DNA of 64,000 nucleotides, from the NCBI RefSeq assembly GCF_008805035.1, contig NZ_CP038018.1, positions 1,860,001 through 1,924,000 of the forward strand, given 5' to 3'. A program made the translations under genes and the position numbers. Below are positions 53,332 through 61,181 of this stretch, piece by piece. Source of the DNA: Eikenella exigua (lineage in GTDB: Bacteria; Pseudomonadota; Gammaproteobacteria; Burkholderiales; Neisseriaceae). The notes below the pieces were generated by a model that worked only from the letters and a program-made list of their open reading frames with translations, was not told the origin of the DNA and made no database searches. Position 1 is the first letter of the stretch; each line of letters opens with the position of its first letter.

Positions 53332-53646
53332 TCAGTTTCCCCGGCGGGCGGTAATCAGCTCTTCGCTGTAGGCAGAAATCAGCGCGCGTGCCGCGCCGGG
53401 ATAGTTATCCAGCAGCGTGCGTAAGTTGTCAGTCGTGAATTCATCTTCCAATTCCCAGCCAACCACCAAGGCTTCCGCTACTTTAGGGTCTGGGTTGTCC
53501 ACGTTGTCCGCCCAAAACCGTTCTAATTCGTTCAACCCCTTATGTTTGAACTCAAATACCGCTTCCACCACTCCAGCACCCGGCACCGGAATATCCACCT
53601 TGCATTTAAAAGTCGGATGCGGTTGCAGTTTCAGTTTGCTTGCCAT
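53332..53646 (-). CDS. G-type tail assembly chaperone
   Basis: A 104-residue tail assembly chaperone (KLKLQPHPTFKCKVDIPVPG, FKHKGLNELERFWADN, YPGAARALISAYSEELITA). It ends just after the slip sequence GGGAAAC. Like lambda gpG, it should be made in excess over the frameshifted G-T fusion and coat the tape measure protein. Confidence 0.9.
   Translation of the reverse strand: MASKLKLQPHPTFKCKVDIPVPGAGVVEAVFEFKHKGLNELERFWADNVDNPDPKVAEALVVGWELEDEFTTDNLRTLLDNYPGAARALISAYSEELITARRGN
53335..53341 (-). promoter_or_regulatory. Programmed -1 ribosomal frameshift site GGGAAAC
   Basis: In the G-like frame the codons read G GGA AAC TGA; slipping back one base gives GGG AAA C and enters the open DUF1799 frame. 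Lambda uses G GGA AAG at the same place. The stop codon follows directly. Confidence 0.85.
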
Positions 53647-53659
53647 GTTTCAGCCCTCC

Positions 53660-54307
53660 TTAGCCGAGATAGCGGTTGGGGCGGCCGTTCATGGCGTAGG
53701 AAGCCTGAATCTTCATGCCCTCGTTCATGGTGGTAGTCGGCGTCTCGTTTACCGAGAGATAGCCGTTGTACACCACCACGCTGCCGTTTTTCAGGTTCAG
53801 GCGCAGCGGCACCTGTTTGCCCGCACGGCTCGCTTTCACCGCTGCTTGGTAGCCGGGCAGGGTCGGGTCGTCGCCAAGGGCGATATTGATCTGCGTAGCC
53901 GATACCGTGGTCGGCAGCTGGCGCGAAATCCCATCCTCCATAAAGGCATAGTCGTAATACTGCTGCTCGCCGCCGGAGGTGGAATATTCCAAAATCTGCA
54001 GCAGCTGCTGCCAGGTTTTAATCTTGCTCAACGTGCCGCCACCGCTGCCCGCCGGAAAGCGGTTTAAATCGGTAGTGTCGATGCCGATCAGCTTCACGCT
54101 GTCGGTGTCCACGCCGCCCACTTTGAATACGCAGCCGTTCAAATCGCCCCAGCCGCTGGTCACTAAGATGTAATCGCCGTTTTGCAGGCCGTGTGCTGGG
54201 GAAGTCAGCACGCATTCGTCCGCATTGCTGGCGCCGGTAAAGGATTTTTCCGCTTCCATTTCGGTTGCGATAAATACGGTCGAACCGTTCGGCAAATTCA
54301 TAGCCAT
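53660..54307 (-). CDS. Phage tail tube (major tail) protein, gpV-like
   Basis: A 215-residue protein (NLPNGSTVFIATEMEAEKSF, YYDYAFMEDGISRQLPTTVS, PGYQAAVKASRAGKQVPLRL N) fitting the siphovirus tail tube family. It lacks the extra Ig-like domain of lambda gpV. GGAGTAGTGAATT precedes ATG 54307. Confidence 0.85.
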   Translation of the reverse strand: MAMNLPNGSTVFIATEMEAEKSFTGASNADECVLTSPAHGLQNGDYILVTSGWGDLNGCVFKVGGVDTDSVKLIGIDTTDLNRFPAGSGGGTLSKIKTWQQLLQILEYSTSGGEQQYYDYAFMEDGISRQLPTTVSATQINIALGDDPTLPGYQAAVKASRAGKQVPLRLNLKNGSVVVYNGYLSVNETPTTTMNEGMKIQASYAMNGRPNRYLG

Positions 54308-54342
54308 AATTCACTACTCCATAAAAAATGCCCCAACGGGCA

Positions 54343-54372
54343 CAAAAAAGCCGCCTGCGGGCGCAGACGGCC
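54343..54372 (-). terminator. Terminator before the tail tube gene
   Basis: On the minus strand GCCGTCTGC-GCCC-GCAGGCGGC is followed by TTTTTTG. It lies between the DUF3168-type gene and the tail tube gene. Confidence 0.7.
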
Positions 54373-54395
54373 AAACAAAAAGCGGCTTCGCGCCG

Positions 54396-54737
54396 CTACC
54401 CCATTACATAAAAATCCTGCCGCATCCCGCGCAGTCCGGTTTCCGTATCGTAATCCGCCTGCGCCGCACCAATCGGTGCCACGCCCGGCAGGGCGGCAAG
54501 CGCCTGCTCGATGCGCAGCGACAGCGACACTGCTTCCAGCCGCGTCTGTGCCCACACCGTCACCTGTAGACGGATTTGGTAGCCGCCTGGTGTTCTGTTG
54601 TCCATAAACAGATTGCCGGCGCCGCCCACCCGCTGCAGTATCACCAATGGATTGCCTGCGTTATCCGGAGCAAAATCGTGATACACCTCTACCGTCGGCA
54701 GCGGCGAGCGGATGGCATCAATAATGGTCTTTTCCAC
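54396..54737 (-). CDS. Phage tail completion protein (DUF3168 type)
   Basis: A 113-residue protein with the tail terminator pattern: an N-terminal helix (TIIDAIRSPLPTVEVYHDFA) and a C-terminal MRQDFYVMG strand. It occupies the gpU position between the HK97 gp10-like and tail tube genes and overlaps the former by 20 bases. Confidence 0.82.
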   Translation of the reverse strand: MEKTIIDAIRSPLPTVEVYHDFAPDNAGNPLVILQRVGGAGNLFMDNRTPGGYQIRLQVTVWAQTRLEAVSLSLRIEQALAALPGVAPIGAAQADYDTETGLRGMRQDFYVMG

Positions 54738-55194
54738 GAACCGCCTCCTTAATGCGTTCGATAATCAGCTGTTCCGCCTGCTTGCGCATGGCATCAAACG
54801 CCGGGCGCAGAAACGGCTGGGCCGGCGTGCGCACCGTGCCGTATTCCACCATGTGCGCATAGGGCACATAGCCTTTATTCGACGGGTTTTTACGCCAGCC
54901 GATTTTGTATTCCTCTCTCTGCCCGTTCAGGCTGTTTTCGTCGATGTGCCGGATATAGATGGCCTTTTTCAGGCTGCCCGGCTCAAACAGGTATTTGCGC
55001 CCCGGCGAGCCGTCTTTGTGCCGCCGGCTGTAAAACCAGTGCGCCGCCTCACTCCTTGGCGCCCGCTCCTCCGCTTCGCGCCGCACCAGCATCGCACCGG
55101 CCAGCGTAGCCGGGCGCAACTCTTGTCCCACCCGCTCCGCGATGCCGTCCAGCTGTCCCAGTGCTGCCGATAAGTCCACATCCAATTCCAGCAT
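54718..55194 (-). CDS. HK97 gp10-like (gpZ-like) tail-joining protein
   Basis: A 158-residue protein. MLELDVDLSAALGQLDGIAE RVGQELRPA and the AYAHMVEYGTVRTPAQPFLR P block are characteristic of the HK97 gp10 family, which joins tail to head. It starts one base before the stop of the head-closure gene. Confidence 0.88.
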   Translation of the reverse strand: MLELDVDLSAALGQLDGIAERVGQELRPATLAGAMLVRREAEERAPRSEAAHWFYSRRHKDGSPGRKYLFEPGSLKKAIYIRHIDENSLNGQREEYKIGWRKNPSNKGYVPYAHMVEYGTVRTPAQPFLRPAFDAMRKQAEQLIIERIKEAVRGKDHY

Positions 55195-55515
55195 TTATTC
55201 CGCCTTCTCACACACCAAATCCACGAAGCGCCGTTTTTCCTCGTCCGGCAGCACGGCTTTGATGTCGTATATCGCCCCGTTCGGCAGCTTCAGCCGCATT
55301 GTGTGGTCAATATCGCGCCGGAAACGGATACGCACGCTGGTGCGCACCACGCTGATTTCCTGATCCGCCTTCAATTTGGCCAGTCCGGAAACAAGGCGTA
55401 CGTTGGCCCACAGCTGCCGCACATCCTGCCAATCCCACACCGTGGCGCCGCTTGTATCGGCCGTTTTCACCTTGCGCTGCACCGTAACCCGTGTGTTCAG
55501 CTCGCCTGCCCGCAT
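55195..55515 (-). CDS. Phage head closure/head-tail adaptor
   Basis: A 106-residue protein of the SPP1 gp16/HK97 gp7-like joining family: MRAGELNTRVTVQRKVKTAD at the start, WANVRLVSGL in the middle and the GAIYDIKAVLPDEEKRRFVD strand near the end. It is the last connector gene before the inserted antirepressor cassette. Confidence 0.88.
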   Translation of the reverse strand: MRAGELNTRVTVQRKVKTADTSGATVWDWQDVRQLWANVRLVSGLAKLKADQEISVVRTSVRIRFRRDIDHTMRLKLPNGAIYDIKAVLPDEEKRRFVDLVCEKAE

Positions 55516-55532
55516 TTCCTGCCTCCAACAAA

Positions 55533-55558
55533 AAGGCCACCTGAATTTCAGGTAGCCT
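55533..55558. terminator. Mixed-dialect uptake-sequence pair at the left edge of the inserted cassette
   Basis: AGGCCACCTGAATTTCAGGT and AGCCT form an almost loopless hairpin; one half is the Eikenella dialect, the other has C in place of T at the fifth base. Confidence 0.6.
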
Positions 55559-55575
55559 GTAATCTATAAAATAAA

Positions 55576-55854
55576 TCAATCCTCTACTGGAAAACCCAAA
55601 TCATCATGTATTTTTATATAGAGGTCTTGAACAAACTCAATCAATTCTTCCCTATATTCATGGTTGGAAGCTAGACTCTCATGTATTTGATCAATTTGCG
55701 ACTGAGCTAAAATCGGCAATCCTTCCGAGACAAACTCGGCAGCAGTCGGTATATCAGACAAGATTGCGCAAATATAGCGTAGCGCATCGGTTGCCATGCC
55801 TAGTTTTACAGTTAATGTAATATTTTCAATCTCTAGTGATGATGGCGCAGTCAT
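55576..55854 (-). CDS. Unknown 92-residue acidic protein of the inserted cassette
   Basis: TTAAGGAGAGGCTT is a strong ribosome-binding site for ATG 55854. The protein is acidic and helical (LRYICAILSDIPTAAEFVSE, EYREELIEFVQDLYIKIHDD). No family is recognised. It is divergent from the antirepressor and has lower GC than the flanking phage genes, which marks it as later-acquired cargo. Confidence 0.7.
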   Translation of the reverse strand: MTAPSSLEIENITLTVKLGMATDALRYICAILSDIPTAAEFVSEGLPILAQSQIDQIHESLASNHEYREELIEFVQDLYIKIHDDLGFPVED

Positions 55855-56090
55855 AAGCCTCTCCTTAATGGATATTGTTAAAGGAAATTAACAATATCAG
55901 TAGAAAAGAACATCGCCAAGACTTCAACTTATCATCACTCTTGACTTCATCCCGACAGCGGCGCTATATTCCCGCCCACGAGGCGTCGAAAACCTCAAGA
56001 CAAACGGCATCGCACCGTTACCGCGATATTTTTACGTCCATAAGATTCACGGCTCCCGTGTTGTTGATTTGTTACAGCCAAGTTTCCTAT

Positions 56091-56173
56091 GGCCGCGAGG
56101 GTGCGGAATACAATACCTGCCTTGGCAGGGAATAACGCCGGCCTCTTTGTCTAGGTTTTCGAACCTCGCGGCC
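56091..56173 (+). ncRNA. C4-type antisense RNA upstream of the antirepressor
   Basis: The outer stem GGCCGCGAGG (56091-56100) pairs with CCTCGCGGCC (56164-56173). Inside is the hairpin CCTGCC-TT-GGCAGG (56116-56129). The single-stranded stretch CTTTGTCTAGGTTTTCGAA (56145-56163) is complementary to TTCGAAATTAAGACAAAG (56192-56209) across the antirepressor ribosome-binding site, with a small internal bulge. This is the architecture of the C4 RNA of phages P1/P7, which blocks ant translation. A short open frame (55875-56135, ending REGAEYNTCLGRE) overlaps it and may be the Icd/Ash-like leader peptide often found there. Confidence 0.75.
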
Positions 56174-56191
56174 GCCCCTTTCCGGGGCAAC

Positions 56192-56209
56192 TTCGAAATT
56201 AAGACAAAG
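56192..56209 (+). promoter_or_regulatory. Predicted C4 RNA target over the antirepressor ribosome-binding site
   Basis: TTCGAAATTAAGACAAAG contains most of the AAAGG ribosome-binding site for ATG 56219. Its reverse complement recurs in the C4-type RNA 30-60 bases upstream (8-base and 7-base perfect blocks). Confidence 0.65.
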
Positions 56210-56218
56210 GAAACTATT

Positions 56219-57130
56219 ATGGCTCACCCTCAATCTATCCCGTTCCACGGTCAAACCATCCCCGTATTCACCCAAAACCACCAGCACTACGTTGCCATGA
56301 AGCCGATTTGTGAAAATATCGGCTTGGATTGGCGCGCCCAACGGCAACGCATCATGCGGAACAGCGTCATGGCACAAGGTGTGGTTATGATGACCACCCC
56401 TTCAAACGGTGGCAAACAAGAAACCCTCTGCCTGCCGCTGGAATACCTCAACGGCTGGCTGTTCGGCGTCGATGCCCGCCGCGTGAAACCGCAAATCCGC
56501 GAACGCCTGCTGCAATACCAGCGCGAATGCTTCCAAGTGCTCGCCGCGCATTTTATGCAGCCCAAACAGCCGCCCGCCGTGGCGCTGCCCGCCGTGGTGA
56601 CCGAACTGCCCACCCGCGAAGAACTGCAACAAGTGCTGCTCATGCTGTGCGACCGCTTAAAGGAAATCCACAACTGGTGCGACGGCAATGTGGAGCGCTT
56701 CTTTATCGACACCTTCGGCAAGCTGCCGTATGAAGCCACCTATCACGAGCTGGTGGGCATGATCCGGCGGCTGCACCGCAAAACGCAAACCGCCGCCGGG
56801 CTGCCGATGGTGGCAGGGCAGGCCGAAAGCTGCAGCGGCAGCGACGAACTGCAGCATCATTTCCGCTGGCTCTCGGCGGGCAACGGCGGCGATATGCTCG
56901 ATGCCATCCTGGCCGATTTCGAATATGCCAAAATGGATCGCGGCGAATACGAGCGCCGCACCAAGGGCGGGCTGTTTATGGCTTCCCTGCTGCACGAGGT
57001 GCTGATCGAAGCCTACGAGCGCAAGCGCGATTACAACGAGCTGCCCGGCATCTCCGAAAACACCTTGAATTGGGTGTTGAACGAAGTGGGCAAGCTGCAT
57101 AACCTCATCAGCCGCGTCATCACCGGCTAA
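56219..57130 (+). CDS. Phage antirepressor (P22 AR N-terminal domain)
   Basis: A 303-residue protein. The N-terminal domain shows IPFHGQTIPVFTQNHQHYVA MKPICENIGLDW and PLEYLNGWLFGVDARRVKPQ, the P22 AR-N pattern shared by antirepressors that inactivate prophage repressors. The C-terminal half is helical with no recognised domain. It stands alone on the + strand among minus-strand late genes, behind a C4-type RNA. It is flanked downstream by a bidirectional uptake-sequence hairpin. Confidence 0.9.
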   Translation: MAHPQSIPFHGQTIPVFTQNHQHYVAMKPICENIGLDWRAQRQRIMRNSVMAQGVVMMTTPSNGGKQETLCLPLEYLNGWLFGVDARRVKPQIRERLLQYQRECFQVLAAHFMQPKQPPAVALPAVVTELPTREELQQVLLMLCDRLKEIHNWCDGNVERFFIDTFGKLPYEATYHELVGMIRRLHRKTQTAAGLPMVAGQAESCSGSDELQHHFRWLSAGNGGDMLDAILADFEYAKMDRGEYERRTKGGLFMASLLHEVLIEAYERKRDYNELPGISENTLNWVLNEVGKLHNLISRVITG

Positions 57131-57134
57131 ACCA

Positions 57135-57168
57135 TCAGGCTACCTGAAACCGCTTTCAGGTAGCCTGA
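57135..57168. terminator. Uptake-sequence hairpin at the right edge of the inserted cassette
   Basis: TCAGGCTACCTGAAA-CCGC-TTTCAGGTAGCCTGA, a perfect 15-bp stem between the convergent antirepressor and connector genes. Confidence 0.7.
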
Positions 57169-57175
57169 ATACCAC

Positions 57176-57448
57176 TTACACACCAAACTGGCGGCAAAAC
57201 GGCGTCCACAACGCCTGCGCCGCGCGCAAATACACCGTGCGCTGCGCCGGATTGCCGTCGAAATCGGCCTGCACCGCCAGCAGGATGCCGGTTTGGATGT
57301 CCGGCTCGGAGAGTTCGGCGGCATCGGCCTTCAGCCCGGTAAAGCGGCGGCATTCGGCGGTGGACGAGGCAATCAGGTGTTGCAGCAGCGTATCGTGCTC
57401 GTCGCCGTCGATGCGCAGGTGGGCCTTCACCAAATCAAGCAAGGCCAT
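57176..57448 (-). CDS. Phage head-tail connector (HK97 gp6-like)
   Basis: A 90-residue helical connector: MALLDLVKAHLRIDGDEHDT LLQHLIASS and the C-terminal ILLAVQADFDGNP helix. This fits the gp6/QLRG-type connector that binds below the portal. ATG 57448 overlaps the preceding gene by 14 bases. Confidence 0.88.
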   Translation of the reverse strand: MALLDLVKAHLRIDGDEHDTLLQHLIASSTAECRRFTGLKADAAELSEPDIQTGILLAVQADFDGNPAQRTVYLRAAQALWTPFCRQFGV

Positions 57449-57827
57449 GTTGCAGGCTCTCCGCGTAAGCGACTGCCGCCGGGTCGGCATCCAGTTCGTC
57501 CGTTTGTGCCGCCACTTCGGCGGATACTTCCACGATTTCGTCCACCGTGCCGAATGCGCCGGCGCAAATCACCCGCGCCCGCACTGTACCGCTGGCGGAC
57601 AATCCGTCCTGCGGCGGTGTTTCGCTTGGCGGCGGAACAGGCGGGTTTTCTGGTGGATTTTCTGTACCGTCTGTCGCAGCGGGATTTTCTCCACCGTCTG
57701 CCGGCGGGGTCGGAGCCGTACCGTTGTCCACTAGACTGTTTTCGTCACTGGGCGGCAGAGTGGCGGCGGCATCGTTCGATGTACTGTTTTCTGCTGACTT
57801 GTCTGCATTTCCTTTTGGTTTTGCCAT
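57435..57827 (-). CDS. Small phage head protein with proline-rich linker
   Basis: A 130-residue protein. Residues 1-75 are a disordered T/P/N/E-rich segment (NPPENPPVPPPSETPP). The C-terminal about 50 residues (TVRARVICAGAFGTVDEIVE VSAE, then DADPAAVAYAESL) form a small beta-rich domain common next to phage capsid genes. The function is unknown. TTGGAGAACAAATC precedes ATG 57827. Confidence 0.75.
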   Translation of the reverse strand: MAKPKGNADKSAENSTSNDAAATLPPSDENSLVDNGTAPTPPADGGENPAATDGTENPPENPPVPPPSETPPQDGLSASGTVRARVICAGAFGTVDEIVEVSAEVAAQTDELDADPAAVAYAESLQHGLA

Positions 57828-57854
57828 GATTTGTTCTCCAAAAAAGATCCAATA

Positions 57855-57874
57855 AAGGCGGGTCGCCCCGCCTT
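57855..57874 (-). terminator. Hairpin behind the capsid gene
   Basis: AAGGCGGG-GCGA-CCCGCCTT then TATT on the minus strand. It is a probable partial terminator that lets capsid exceed downstream proteins. Confidence 0.6.
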
Positions 57875-57881
57875 GTCTGAT

Positions 57882-59126
57882 TTAGCTAGCGCTGTTTTGA
57901 TACAGCTTCACTGCGCCGCCTACGTCGATCAGATTGCCGCCTTGGCGGTTGAAGGCGACAAAGCCGATTTGCCCTTTCGTGATGAAAGCGGAATCCGCCA
58001 TACGGAACAGGGTCAAATCCATCACCTCGCGGATGAAGTAGGTGGAGAAATCGCCAAAAGCCACTGATTTGGCATTGGCTTTCATCGGATCCATTGCCTG
58101 ATTGATGTAAATCGGGCGGTTCAGCAGGCGGTCAGGTGCGCCGCCGGGGTTGCCCTGTTCGTAGCCGGGCACGAAAATTGGACGGCCGTCGCTGTCTTTA
58201 AGTTTGCGCAGCTCTTTCAGCGTGGCATCATGCATCATAAAGCCCACTTTACCGCCGTTGCGGTAGGCCGGATCAACCGAATGCTCCAAATCCACCAAAT
58301 CATCGTAAGTTATGCTGGTGGCTTGGCCGGTTTTACCTGCCTTGCCCACCGTGGCGGCGGTAATCAGCCCTTTTGGCTGGCCGCTACCGGTGCCCACCGT
58401 GAAATGCTTGTCGGTGATGCGGCCGATACGGCGTGCCAGCAGCGCCTGAATATAAGCCTCAATGTCGAACATACTGTCCTGAATCAGCTCAAAGGGCAGA
58501 GCCATATTTTTGGATGAGTATTTGAACACATCAATGCTGGTTTGGCCGAAAGTGGTGTCAGCAGTAGCTACCGCCTCATTCTGCCCCACAATCTCGCCTT
58601 CCTCGCTGGTGGCGTCGGCGGTGGGAAACAGCATTTGTGCGCCGGTGCTGGTTTGCAGGATGCGTGCCACTGAGCGGATGCCACCGGTCTGTTTCATTGC
58701 TTCGGTCAATTCGCGGTAGTATTCAGTGGCTACGGTAAAGCCGCCTTCGCTGCCAGTGGTGGTGGACATGGCCGCCTGAATATCCGGCGAACGGCGTGCG
58801 TTATGCGCCTGCAGCTGCTCGTCCGTCAGTGCCTGCAAGCCGCCGGTCAGGTAGGCGCGCAGCGGCTGGTTGTCGCCGGATTGGCGGCCGTTGTCCAAGG
58901 TAAAGCGGTTGCGGTCTTCATCGCTCACCCCTGCGCCGATGGCGTTCATGGCATCGTGGTGGCGTTTGATTTCGGCATCAATTTGGCCGATGTCGGCCAT
59001 CGCCTTGTCATACTGCGCCTGATGGTCGGCAGTCCATTCCGGGGTTTTGTCTTTATCCACCAAGTTTTGCAACAGGGCGGCGGTTTGGTCGCGCTTGGCG
59101 CGCAGGGCTTGAATATGTTGAGACAT
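57882..59126 (-). CDS. HK97-family major capsid protein
   Basis: A 414-residue capsid protein. The N-terminal about 100 residues are a charged coiled coil (the delta/scaffolding domain, removed by the prohead protease). The HK97 fold follows with GGFTVATEYYRELTEAMKQT, LPFELIQDSMFDIEAYIQAL, FTVGTGSGQPKGLITA and the C-terminal FGDFSTYFIREVMDLT. ATG 59126 was chosen because AAAAGGAAATGCTA is correctly spaced for it but not for the ATG six bases upstream. Confidence 0.95.
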   Translation of the reverse strand: MSQHIQALRAKRDQTAALLQNLVDKDKTPEWTADHQAQYDKAMADIGQIDAEIKRHHDAMNAIGAGVSDEDRNRFTLDNGRQSGDNQPLRAYLTGGLQALTDEQLQAHNARRSPDIQAAMSTTTGSEGGFTVATEYYRELTEAMKQTGGIRSVARILQTSTGAQMLFPTADATSEEGEIVGQNEAVATADTTFGQTSIDVFKYSSKNMALPFELIQDSMFDIEAYIQALLARRIGRITDKHFTVGTGSGQPKGLITAATVGKAGKTGQATSITYDDLVDLEHSVDPAYRNGGKVGFMMHDATLKELRKLKDSDGRPIFVPGYEQGNPGGAPDRLLNRPIYINQAMDPMKANAKSVAFGDFSTYFIREVMDLTLFRMADSAFITKGQIGFVAFNRQGGNLIDVGGAVKLYQNSAS

Positions 59127-59188
59127 TAGCATTTCCTTTTCAAAAAATAGTGCCGCAGCTGCGGCGTGGTTACTGCGATAAAAACATT

Positions 59189-59962
59189 TCAGGCGGCTAC
59201 GGTGCCCAAAATGGCTACCTGCGCCGCCCGCGCCAAGGCGGCACGGTCGGGCTGCGGTCCGGTTTTGGCCGGCGGCTCACCCTTGGCGGCTGGGGGCGGC
59301 TGGTCGTCGGCTACGGGTGCGGATGGGGCGTTTTGGTAGGCGGATAAATCCCAGCGGTTTCGCGCCGCACTGCCTTCTGCCACACGGTCGGCAAAGCCTT
59401 TTGCCACCGCCTCGTCGGCATCTAGCCACGTTTCCGCCGCCATCATCTCGGCCAGCTCGCTTTCAGGCAGCCTAGTGCGTGCGTGGTAGGTTTTCACCAG
59501 CGAGCCGTCCACTTTGTCCAGCAGGTCTGCCTGTTTGCGCAAATCGTTGCCGTTGCCCCACGCCAGCGTCCAAGCCTTGTGAATCATGAAAAACGCACCT
59601 TGCGCCATCTCAATTTCATCGCCCGCCAGCGCCACAAACGAAGCGGCGGAGGCGGCCAGCCCGTCCACATGTACAATCACCTTGGCCGAATGCTCACGCA
59701 GTGAGGTTTCCATCGCCCGCCCGGCAAACACCGAGCCGCCGGGCGAATTGATGCGCAGGTGGATGGTTTCGGCGTCCAGCCCGGCCAGCTGCTTTACGAA
59801 CGATTGCGCCGACACGCCGCCGTACCATTCCGCCTCCTCATCGGTGGCCACGATGGCATCGTAGAGATACACCGTGGCCTCTTTGCCGTCGGCGGTGGCC
59901 TTGATTTCAAACTGCCCGCGGCCGCGGTTACGCGCCAACAGCCGCATCAGATTCTGCTTCAT
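59189..59962 (-). CDS. ClpP-type prohead protease
   Basis: A 257-residue head maturation protease. The ClpP-like fold shows LRINSPGGSVFAGRAMETSL, the nucleophile serine in DGLAASAASFVALAGDEI and the histidine in FFMIHKAWTLAWGN; a variable C-terminal tail follows. It cleaves the capsid delta domain and itself. AGGAACTCAAG precedes ATG 59962, which lies inside the portal 3' end (35-base overlap). Confidence 0.94.
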   Translation of the reverse strand: MKQNLMRLLARNRGRGQFEIKATADGKEATVYLYDAIVATDEEAEWYGGVSAQSFVKQLAGLDAETIHLRINSPGGSVFAGRAMETSLREHSAKVIVHVDGLAASAASFVALAGDEIEMAQGAFFMIHKAWTLAWGNGNDLRKQADLLDKVDGSLVKTYHARTRLPESELAEMMAAETWLDADEAVAKGFADRVAEGSAARNRWDLSAYQNAPSAPVADDQPPPAAKGEPPAKTGPQPDRAALARAAQVAILGTVAA

Positions 59963-61181
59963 CTTGAGTTCCTCTAAAAAGCACATCGCCGCCCTCCAAA
60001 GGCGGCAGGTTTTCCGCACGGCGCACCTCGTTTACCGTCATCCAGCCCGGCTCGCCGGCGCGCCCCAAGGCAATGCGGTAGGATTCGTTGCGGCTCTTCA
60101 GGTCGCCGCGCTCAATGCCCTTGGTGTTAAATTCGCAAAACAGGCCGCTGAGCGCATTGCACTTGCGGTTGATTTCCTGCTCAAACTTCACCAAATGCCG
60201 CTGCATGGTGTATTTCACGAAGCCCAGCGACATTTGCTCAATCCCGCTACCCCACGAAGTGGTTTTCTCCGTCATGCCGATCATGTGCGGCGGCACGCCG
60301 AAAATCTGCGCGATTTCGTGCGCCTGCAGTTTGCGCGTTTCCAGCAGCTGCGCATCCACGGCGGTCATGGTGAGCTGCTTCAAATCCATGCCGCCGGTGA
60401 GCACCACCGGCGCACCGCTGTTGGAAACGCCGCTGTAGCGGGCATGCCACTGCTGGCGCACTTGGTCGATTTGCTCGTTGGACAGTTTCGTTCCTGCCGG
60501 CGATTGCAGTACCAAATCTGGCCGCATCCCATCGCCCAAAAACGCGCCGGCCTGACTGCCTGCATCATTGGCAATGTTTACCGGTTGGCGCAGCACATAG
60601 CTGATTTGGCTCATACCGCGCTTGCCATCAAAACCCAAGCCGGGAACGTGCAGCACATCATCTTGGTCATACACCCGAATCTGCCCGTCATCGTTGTACA
60701 GATACAGCAGCCGCCCATCCTGCTTGCGTACATCCACCGCCAGCGGGTGCAGCGGCGTGAGGCCGGCAATGCGGTTGCTGTATAAACTTACGCGGTCGAT
60801 ACGGAAAAACGCATCGCCGTGCAGCAATAGCGACTGCATACCAAATTCCCAGCCCAGCGCCGCCGTCCAGCGGGTCTGCATCTGCTCGTTTAAGATGTGC
60901 CATAAATCGTTGCGCACCCGTTCGCGGCCGTCTGCGGTGTGGCGGTACAGGTGCAGCGGCATGGAGGCCAGAGCCCCGGATAACAGCCCCACACAGGCAT
61001 ACACCGTGCCCTGTGCCAGTGCCGTCGTTTCCGACAGGGGGCGTCCATAGCCGGCCGCGCCACCGGTAAGCCAGGCATAGGCCGGCGTGCCGGGTACGAT
61101 ACCCGAGGCAGGAGACGGATTACTGCCCTCCGCCTGCGGTTCGGTTTTTTGGCTGCCTGAAAACCATTTAAAAAGTCTCAT
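59928..61181 (-). CDS. Phage portal protein (HK97 family)
   Basis: A 417-residue portal: TVYACVGLLSGALASMPLHL YR, the LLLHGDAFFRIDR block, DVLHVPGLGFDGKRGMSQIS, and IFGVPPHMIGMTEKTTSWGS GIEQ with the YTMQRHLVKFEQEINRK helix. It overlaps the terminase stop by ATGA. A Simonsiella-type uptake sequence is written into its N-terminus (about 61150-61163, FSGSQK). Confidence 0.94.
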   Translation of the reverse strand: MRLFKWFSGSQKTEPQAEGSNPSPASGIVPGTPAYAWLTGGAAGYGRPLSETTALAQGTVYACVGLLSGALASMPLHLYRHTADGRERVRNDLWHILNEQMQTRWTAALGWEFGMQSLLLHGDAFFRIDRVSLYSNRIAGLTPLHPLAVDVRKQDGRLLYLYNDDGQIRVYDQDDVLHVPGLGFDGKRGMSQISYVLRQPVNIANDAGSQAGAFLGDGMRPDLVLQSPAGTKLSNEQIDQVRQQWHARYSGVSNSGAPVVLTGGMDLKQLTMTAVDAQLLETRKLQAHEIAQIFGVPPHMIGMTEKTTSWGSGIEQMSLGFVKYTMQRHLVKFEQEINRKCNALSGLFCEFNTKGIERGDLKSRNESYRIALGRAGEPGWMTVNEVRRAENLPPLEGGDVLFRGTQDEAESDAAVGA

